From: Lysobacteraceae bacterium
GTDB lineage: Bacteria > Pseudomonadota > Gammaproteobacteria > Xanthomonadales > Rhodanobacteraceae
Length of the DNA: 51,512 nucleotides
Reading direction: 5' to 3'
Assembly (NCBI GenBank): GCA_028870665.1
Contig: JAGWPB010000011.1
Location: forward strand, 1-51,512
The position numbers were made by a program, and so were the translations under genes. Shown piece by piece: positions 46,533-51,512 of this stretch. Under the pieces are notes generated by a model. The model saw only the letters and a list, made by a program, of their open reading frames with translations, searched no databases and was not told the DNA's origin. Numbering within the stretch: the first letter of the stretch is position 1; each line of letters begins with the position of its first letter.

Positions 46533-47774
46533 ATGAGCACTCACGAATCCGGTTCCGCCACCGCCGCGCTGGTCGCCACCGCACAGCACTACTTTGTCCC
46601 GGTGTATCGGCCGCGCGCGGCGGTGCTCGATCGCGGTCTTGGTGCGCGGCTGTGGGATATCGAGGGCCGGGAGTACGTCGATTTCGCCGCCGGCATCGCC
46701 GTTTGCGGCCTCGGCCACGCCGATCCCGAGCTGGTTGCGGCGCTGTCCGCGCAGGCGACCAGGCTCTGGCATACCAGCAACGTGTTCCTGAGCGAACCGG
46801 CGATCCGTCTGGCCGAGGAGCTGGTCGCGGCCTCCGGCTTCGCGACGCGGGTGTTCCTCTGCAATTCGGGCGCCGAGGCCAATGAGGCCGCCATCAAGCT
46901 GACCCGGCGCTGGGCGGCGGCGCAGGGGCGCCCGCCCGAGCGTCGCGTGATACTCAGCTTTCAAGGTTCGTTTCACGGCCGCACGCTGGCGACCGTCACC
47001 GCCACCGCCCAACCCAAGTACCAGGAAGGCTACGAGCCGCTGCCGGCGGGCTTTCGCTACGCCGCCTTCAACGATCCGGATGCGGCGGCGGCGGCGCTGG
47101 CGCCCGGCGATGTGGCGGCCGTGCTGGTCGAGCCGGTGCAGGGCGAGGGCGGGGTGATGCCGGCGGCCCCCGGTTTTCTCGCGGCGTTGCGCGCGCTCTG
47201 CGATGACCATGACGCGCTGCTGATCTGCGACGAGATCCAATGCGGCATGAGCCGTACCGGAACCCTGTTCGCTTATCCGCAAGACCGTGTGGTTCCCGAC
47301 ATCGTCACCCTGGCCAAGGCGCTTGGCGCCGGCTTTCCGATCGGCGCGATGCTGGCGGGGCCGAAAGTGGCCGAAGTGCTGCAGTACGGCGCGCACGGAT
47401 CGACCTTCGGCGGCAATCCGCTGGCGGCGGCGGTCGCGCGTGTCGCGCTGCGCCGGCTGGCCGCGCCCGAGCTGCTGGCCAACGTCGAGCGCCAGGCGCA
47501 GGCGCTGCGCGCCGGTCTCGAGCGCATCCAGGCGAAACTTGGCGTTTTCAGCGAGGTGCGTGGTCGCGGGCTGATGCTCGGCGCGGTACTGGCGGAACCG
47601 TATCGTGGCCGGGCAGGCGACGTGCTTGATCACGCCCATCGCGCCGGGCTGCTGCTGTTGCAGGCCGGGCCCGACGTGTTGCGCCTGGTGCCGCCGCTGG
47701 TACTGACCGATGCCGACGTCGCGGAAGGCCTCGATCGGCTGCACGACGCCCTGTGTGCTTTTCTGGAGGGCTGA
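46533..47774 (+). CDS. argD: Acetylornithine/succinyldiaminopimelate-type aminotransferase
   Basis: A 413-residue class III aminotransferase. Features: ALWDIEGxEYVDFAAGIAV-like segment, LWHTSNVFLSEPAIRLAEELV, FLCNSGAEANEAAIKL, FQGSFHGRTLATVTATAQPKYQEGY, VEPVQGEGGV, DEIQCGMSRTG, PLP lysine Lys262 in TLAKALGAGFPIGAM and HGSTFGGNPLA. This pattern is ArgD/AstC/DapC. Xanthomonadales make arginine by N-acetylcitrulline; no arginine genes adjoin, so ArgD versus a catabolic role is open. It ends 13 bp before the convergent hemL. Confidence 0.88.
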   Translation: MSTHESGSATAALVATAQHYFVPVYRPRAAVLDRGLGARLWDIEGREYVDFAAGIAVCGLGHADPELVAALSAQATRLWHTSNVFLSEPAIRLAEELVAASGFATRVFLCNSGAEANEAAIKLTRRWAAAQGRPPERRVILSFQGSFHGRTLATVTATAQPKYQEGYEPLPAGFRYAAFNDPDAAAAALAPGDVAAVLVEPVQGEGGVMPAAPGFLAALRALCDDHDALLICDEIQCGMSRTGTLFAYPQDRVVPDIVTLAKALGAGFPIGAMLAGPKVAEVLQYGAHGSTFGGNPLAAAVARVALRRLAAPELLANVERQAQALRAGLERIQAKLGVFSEVRGRGLMLGAVLAEPYRGRAGDVLDHAHRAGLLLLQAGPDVLRLVPPLVLTDADVAEGLDRLHDALCAFLEG

Positions 47775-47787
47775 ACGGCTGCTCCGA

Positions 47788-49074
47788 TCAGTCGCCGCGA
47801 GCAATTCGAAAGGCGTGACGCGCGGCATCCAGCGTTGCGGCGATATCGTGCTCGCTGTGAGCAGTCGACATGAATCCGGCTTCGAAGGCGCTGGGTGCGA
47901 GGTAGATGCCGCGCTCGAGCATGGCGTGGAAGAAGCGACGGAAAGCGGCGACATCGCAAGCCGTCGCCTGTGCGTAGGTCTCGATCGGCCCGATTCCGAA
48001 GAACAGCCCGAACATGCCCGGCACGCGGTTGATCGCGAACGGCACGCCGGCCTCGCCGGCACAGGCCTCGAGGCCGTCGGTCAGCAGCCGCGTCTTGCGG
48101 TCGAGCTCGGCGTGGAAACCGGGTTGGGACACCAATTCCAGCATCGCCAGGCCCGCCGCCATGGCCACCGGATTGCCGCTGAGCGTGCCGGCCTGATAGA
48201 TCGGACCGGCCGGCGCGATCTGCTGCATCAGGTCGCGGCGCCCGCCGTAGGCGCCAACCGGCATGCCGCCGCCGATGATTTTGCCCAGCGTGGTCAGGTC
48301 CGGAGTCACCCCATACAATTGTTGTGCGCCGCCGGGTGCGACGCGAAAGCCGGTCATCACCTCGTCGAAGATCAGCAGCGCGCCGGATGCGGTGCACAGC
48401 GCGCGCAGCGCTGCGAGAAATCCCGCGCGCGGCGGGATGCAGTTCATGTTGCCGGCAACAGGTTCGACGATCACGCAGGCGATCCGGTCGCCGAACGCGG
48501 CGAACAGCGTTTTCGCAGCCTCGGCGTCGTTGTAGGGCAGGGTCAGGGTGAGGTCGGCCAGGGCCTTGGGCACGCCGGGTGAATCGGGCAGGCCCAGCGT
48601 CAGCGCGCCGGAGCCCGCCTTGACCAGGAAGGCGTCGCCGTGGCCGTGATAGCAGCCTTCGAACTTGACCACGGTGTCGCGCCCGGTGGCGCCGCGCGCG
48701 AGGCGGATCGCGGCCATCGTCGCCTCGGTGCCGGAGTTGACCATCCGTACCATCTCGATCGACGGTACCAGGCCCGTGATCAACTCGGCCATCGCCACTT
48801 CGGCAGCACAGGGTGTGCCGAAGGACAGGCCGTTGCCGATCGCGCGCTCGACCGCCACGCGCACCGCCGGGTGATTGTGGCCCGCGACCATCGGCCCCCA
48901 GGAGCTGACATAGTCGATGTAGCGCTTGCCCTCGACGTCCCACAGGTACGGGCCTTCGGCGCGTGCGGTGAAGAAGGGCTCGCCGCCCACGGACTTGAAC
49001 GCGCGTACCGGTGAGTTGACGCCGCCGGGCAGCAGTGCGCGGGCGCGCTGGAAGAGATCGTGATTGGAAGTCAT
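47788..49074 (-). CDS. hemL: Glutamate-1-semialdehyde 2,1-aminomutase
   Basis: HemL converts glutamate-1-semialdehyde to 5-aminolevulinate, the C5-pathway entry to haem. The 428-residue protein has [90 protein letters not shown] and the PLP lysine Lys265 in [17 protein letters not shown], the same number as in E. coli. Its ATG lies in the thiE stop (ATGA), coupling the two. Confidence 0.97.
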   Translation of the reverse strand: MTSNHDLFQRARALLPGGVNSPVRAFKSVGGEPFFTARAEGPYLWDVEGKRYIDYVSSWGPMVAGHNHPAVRVAVERAIGNGLSFGTPCAAEVAMAELITGLVPSIEMVRMVNSGTEATMAAIRLARGATGRDTVVKFEGCYHGHGDAFLVKAGSGALTLGLPDSPGVPKALADLTLTLPYNDAEAAKTLFAAFGDRIACVIVEPVAGNMNCIPPRAGFLAALRALCTASGALLIFDEVMTGFRVAPGGAQQLYGVTPDLTTLGKIIGGGMPVGAYGGRRDLMQQIAPAGPIYQAGTLSGNPVAMAAGLAMLELVSQPGFHAELDRKTRLLTDGLEACAGEAGVPFAINRVPGMFGLFFGIGPIETYAQATACDVAAFRRFFHAMLERGIYLAPSAFEAGFMSTAHSEHDIAATLDAARHAFRIARGD

Positions 49075-49715
49075 GAGGCCCCGTGCATGGGTTCGAAAAG
49101 ATCGGCGTAGCGCCGCGCCGCGGCACGCACATCGACAGCGCCGAAGACACCCGAGACGACCGCCAGCAGATCGGCGCCCGCGTCGATCAGCGCACCGCCA
49201 TTGTCGGGCGTGATGCCGCCGATCGCCACCCGCGGCAGGCCCAGCGCAGCCGCGTCGCGCAACAATGCCGGCGATGCGGGACGCGCGTGCGGCTTGGTTG
49301 GCGAGGGATGGAACGCGCCGAATGCAAGATAGTCCGCACCAGCTGCGGCGAGTTGTCGCGCCCGTGGCAGCGAGTCATAGCATGACGCGCCGATGATTGC
49401 GCCCGGACCCAGCCGGGCCCGGGCCGTGGTGATGTCGGTATCCTGTTCGCCAAGATGCACGCCGGCGGCGCCAACGGCCGTTGCCAATGCGATGTCGTCG
49501 TTGATGATCAGCGGTATGCCATGCACCTGGCACAGCGCCTGCAACGCAGCGGCCTCGGCGTGACGACGGGCGTGAACGGTGCTCTTGTCGCGGTACTGCA
49601 GCATGCGGGCGCCGCCTGCCAGCGCGGCTCCCGCGACCATCAGCAGATCGTCGCGCGGGCCATCGGTGATGGCATACAGCCCGCGCATTGGCGGGTGTCG
49701 CTGCAATGCGTGCAT
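49071..49715 (-). CDS. thiE: Thiamine phosphate synthase
   Basis: ThiE joins HMP-PP and thiazole phosphate. In about 214 residues it has [64 protein letters not shown] and [10 protein letters not shown], all diagnostic TIM-barrel elements. The start is uncertain: ATG 49715 is used; GTG 49748 and ATG 49688 also fit, none with a clear ribosome site. No TPP riboswitch is seen in the ~77-bp gap to the rubredoxin gene. Overlaps hemL by 4 bp. Confidence 0.93.
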   Translation of the reverse strand: MHALQRHPPMRGLYAITDGPRDDLLMVAGAALAGGARMLQYRDKSTVHARRHAEAAALQALCQVHGIPLIINDDIALATAVGAAGVHLGEQDTDITTARARLGPGAIIGASCYDSLPRARQLAAAGADYLAFGAFHPSPTKPHARPASPALLRDAAALGLPRVAIGGITPDNGGALIDAGADLLAVVSGVFGAVDVRAAARRYADLFEPMHGAS

Positions 49716-49792
49716 GGGATCACGCACCGGCTTTCGTTGCAGCCCCACGCCTGCGACAATGCCCGGCTGCCATCCAGCGATCGTGCCTGTTC

Positions 49793-49975
49793 ATGAATGC
49801 GTCCGACTACAAGAAGTACATGTGCGTGGTGTGCGGCTTCATCTACGACGAGGCGCTCGGCTTGCCCGAGGAGGGCCTGGTGCCGGGCACCCGCTGGGCG
49901 GACATCCCCGAAACCTGGACCTGTCCCGATTGCGGTGTCACCAAGGCCGACTTCGAGATGATCGAAACCGGTTGA
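49793..49975 (+). CDS. Rubredoxin
   Basis: A 60-residue one-iron electron carrier. [20 protein letters not shown] and [17 protein letters not shown] supply the Fe(Cys)4 site with Cys11, Cys14, Cys44 and Cys47; the [18 protein letters not shown] core is standard. Likely partners are alkane hydroxylase or other oxygen-linked systems, none of which is present here. An in-frame extension upstream overlaps thiE and is rejected. Divergent from thiE-hemL, as in many proteobacteria. Confidence 0.95.
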   Translation: MNASDYKKYMCVVCGFIYDEALGLPEEGLVPGTRWADIPETWTCPDCGVTKADFEMIETG

Positions 49976-50070
49976 CCGCAATCGGCCCGCGGCGAGCCCT
50001 GATCGCGCACGACTCTGCCCGCCAGCGGCCCGACCGGCACGGTGCAATACCGTCTGGTCGGAGGTGAATC

Positions 50071-50280
50071 ATGCGCTGCTTCATACCATTGGAAGACGAT
50101 TTGCCGGCTGAGGCGGATGCCGCGTTTCGCCTGGTTCCGTATCAGGTCGGCATGGCTTGCGGTCATCGGGTGTGCATCGGGTCTCAGTGCACCGGCCCCA
50201 CCTCGCCGTCGATCGACAACTGGTCGCCGACACGGGCTCCGATGCGGGTCGCCGTGCCGGCCGCCAGTTCGAGCACGTAG
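50071..50280 (+). CDS. Possible small protein of unknown function
   Basis: A 69-codon frame starting at an ATG with a strong ribosome site (GGAGGTG, 5 bases upstream). The N-terminal half, MRCFIPLEDDLPAEADAAFR and then LVPYQVGMACGHRVCIG, looks protein-like with three cysteines; the second half overlaps the convergent DUF192 gene (50184-50280) and looks like antisense composition. It may be real, or end may be altered. I do not recognise it. Confidence 0.4.
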   Translation: MRCFIPLEDDLPAEADAAFRLVPYQVGMACGHRVCIGSQCTGPTSPSIDNWSPTRAPMRVAVPAASSST

Positions 50281-50636
50281 CGCGCCGGCTTCCCGCTGGG
50301 GTAGGTCGGGCAGGGGTCGTGTGAGCAAGGCGGGACATCCGTCTGCATCGAGACCAGCTTGCGTGCGTCGTCAAAGAACAGGATGTCCAGGGGAATCAGC
50401 GTGTTCTTCATCCAGAACCAGCGCTGGTTGCTGTGGCGAAACACGAACAGCATGCCGCGGTCGGCCGCCAAGTGGGTGCGATTCATCAGTCCTTGGGCGC
50501 GACTGAGATCATTGGACGCCACCTCCGCACTGAATGGATGGCCCTGCAGTCGCAGCGGCACAGCCGTCATGGCGGCATGGCAGCTGCCGGCGATCAGGGT
50601 TGCGCACAGGGTGGTCACCTGGACAAATGATCGCAT
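50184..50636 (-). CDS. DUF192 family secreted protein
   Basis: A 150-residue protein. Residues 1-21 are a signal peptide (MRSFVQVTTLCATLIAGSCHA), then a single DUF192 domain: FSAEVASNDLSRAQGLMNRTHLAADRGMLFVF, WFWMKNTLIPLDILFFDDARKLV, and a C-terminal YVLELAAGTATRIGARVGD, all family hallmarks. Function of DUF192 is unknown; it is periplasmic here. The ATG at 50636 has GGAG 8 bases upstream; another at 50651 has none. Transcribed away from the rrn operon. Confidence 0.88.
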   Translation of the reverse strand: MRSFVQVTTLCATLIAGSCHAAMTAVPLRLQGHPFSAEVASNDLSRAQGLMNRTHLAADRGMLFVFRHSNQRWFWMKNTLIPLDILFFDDARKLVSMQTDVPPCSHDPCPTYPSGKPARYVLELAAGTATRIGARVGDQLSIDGEVGPVH

Positions 50637-50859
50637 CCGCTTGCTCCGCATCGATACCGGCGGGCAGTGTAGCGTGGGGACCTGCGGGGTCTTGACCTCC
50701 CGTCGTCGTCTCTCCGGACGGCCGATCTCGCGGCTGCACGCCGTATCCAGCCGCCGGACACTTCCACTGCGTGCGGCCGCTGCGCTATGCTCATCGACCC
50801 GCGCTGCTACAGCCCGTATCCAGATCAGCCATCGACCGTCGCATGTTGCATCTTGGCTG

Positions 50860-50887
50860 TTGACGGTCCATGAAACGGATGTAGAAT
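50860..50887 (+). promoter_or_regulatory. rRNA operon promoter
   Basis: TTGACG (50860-50865), 16-base spacer, TAGAAT (50882-50887), followed by GTGCGGCTCGG, a GC-rich discriminator as expected for stringently controlled rRNA promoters. The start would be near 50895, about 205 bases before 16S. Confidence 0.7.
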
Positions 50888-50947
50888 GTGCGGCTCGGCG
50901 GAGCGAAAGGCTCTGCGGTTGGGTGCGACGAGGCCCGGCGGGAAGGG

Positions 50948-50959
50948 ATCTTTGACAGT
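50948..50959 (+). promoter_or_regulatory. boxA antitermination element
   Basis: GATCTTTGACAG resembles the rRNA boxA consensus TGCTCTTTAACA, bound by NusB/NusE (S10) to prevent early termination. Its place about 55-60 bases after the promoter start is usual. Confidence 0.6.
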
Positions 50960-51078
50960 GTGCGCAGGTGACTTGTGTGGGCGCCTTGCGGGTGGATGAA
51001 GAGTCCATTGATGCAAGCGTCCAACCCAAGTGATTCAGCGATGAACGACTTGAGGTTGGTGAAGACGCTTCGTAGGAA

Positions 51079-51094
51079 TTGACCTTCGGGTCAA
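51079..51094 (+). other. UUCG tetraloop hairpin just before 16S
   Basis: TTGACC, TTCG loop, GGTCAA: a perfect 6-bp stem closed by C(UUCG)G, ending about 7 bases before the predicted mature 16S 5' end. Probably part of the leader fold or processing region. Confidence 0.6.
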
Positions 51095-51101
51095 GCAAGC
51101 T

Positions 51102-51512
<411 letters not shown>

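Larger units (their letters stand above)
50637..51101. other. Gene-free region carrying the rrn promoter and leader
   Basis: 465 bp without a convincing gene. 50637-50859 shows nothing firm, apart from TATGCT near 50792 that might be a second -10 element. From 50860 it holds the rrn promoter, boxA and leader. Reading frames here are weak and unconserved in composition. Confidence 0.6.

Noticed and set aside
49716..49792. TPP riboswitch upstream of thiE
   Set aside because: No CUGAGA or other conserved TPP elements and too little space.

Overview
The window is chromosomal DNA of a high-GC gammaproteobacterium. It ends inside the 5' part of a 16S rRNA gene whose first ~410 bases read like Lysobacterales (Xanthomonadales). 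The gene content fits that order, probably Rhodanobacteraceae or a relative: a glutaredoxin/A-type/rhodanese fusion, homodimeric AceE, a PPi-dependent phosphofructokinase beside a proton-pumping pyrophosphatase, Mpl, AlgZ/AlgR next to hemC, and PagL. Genus cannot be set from the sequence alone. I see no phage, transposase, integrase, CRISPR array or tRNA, and base composition looks even throughout. This is a core-genome stretch.

Layout. 1-7223 (minus): RND efflux operon mdtA-mdtB-mdtC, with mdtC cut by the window edge just after its TM10 Lys-Lys motif. 7434-11577 (minus): MidA-like methyltransferase, a membrane protein, folK, folB and tsaD. 11556-12380 (plus): a clear sigma-70 promoter, rpsU and yqeY, without dnaG or rpoD directly behind. 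12634-15516 (minus): the glutaredoxin fusion, an SGNH hydrolase and an AlaA-type aminotransferase. 15620-16672 (plus): rsgA. 16716-21410 (minus): a MarR-controlled tripartite drug efflux operon (marR, outer-membrane lipoprotein, emrA, emrB) with a MarR-type palindrome on its -35 box. 21579-25522 (plus): pagL, an esterase overlapping algZ, algR and hemC. 25519-34975: a DUF481 protein, a WYL regulator coupled to a patatin phospholipase, aceE, a lipoprotein, a VOC protein, a TauE/SafE permease, a periplasmic peroxiredoxin and a YhhQ transporter. 35077-40796: hppA and pfp (minus), adk and mpl (plus), an energy/PPi cluster plus murein recycling. 40894-43235 (minus): a two-gene ABC exporter. 43330-49975: a Lon-N-like protein, an HSDL2-like SDR, gloA, a cystathionine gamma-synthase/lyase, an ArgD-like aminotransferase, hemL, thiE and rubredoxin. 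50071-50636: a possible small protein antisense to the end of a DUF192 protein. 50860-51512: rrn promoter, boxA, leader hairpin and 16S rRNA start.

Functional threads: two separate tripartite efflux systems; tetrapyrrole synthesis at two places (hemC, hemL); folate (folB, folK); PPi energetics (hppA, pfp, adk); and many ATGA stop/start overlaps showing tight translational coupling (mdtB/mdtC, folB/folK, OMF/emrA, esterase/algZ, WYL/patatin, ABC ATPase/permease, thiE/hemL). The most unusual item is an in-phase GGGACYC heptad tract at 30716-30771 inside aceE. No wholly new multi-gene system is evident; the best leads are the aceE tract, the near-leaderless self-regulated marR operon, the cysteine-free A-type domain in the glutaredoxin fusion, and a possible small gene at 50071.
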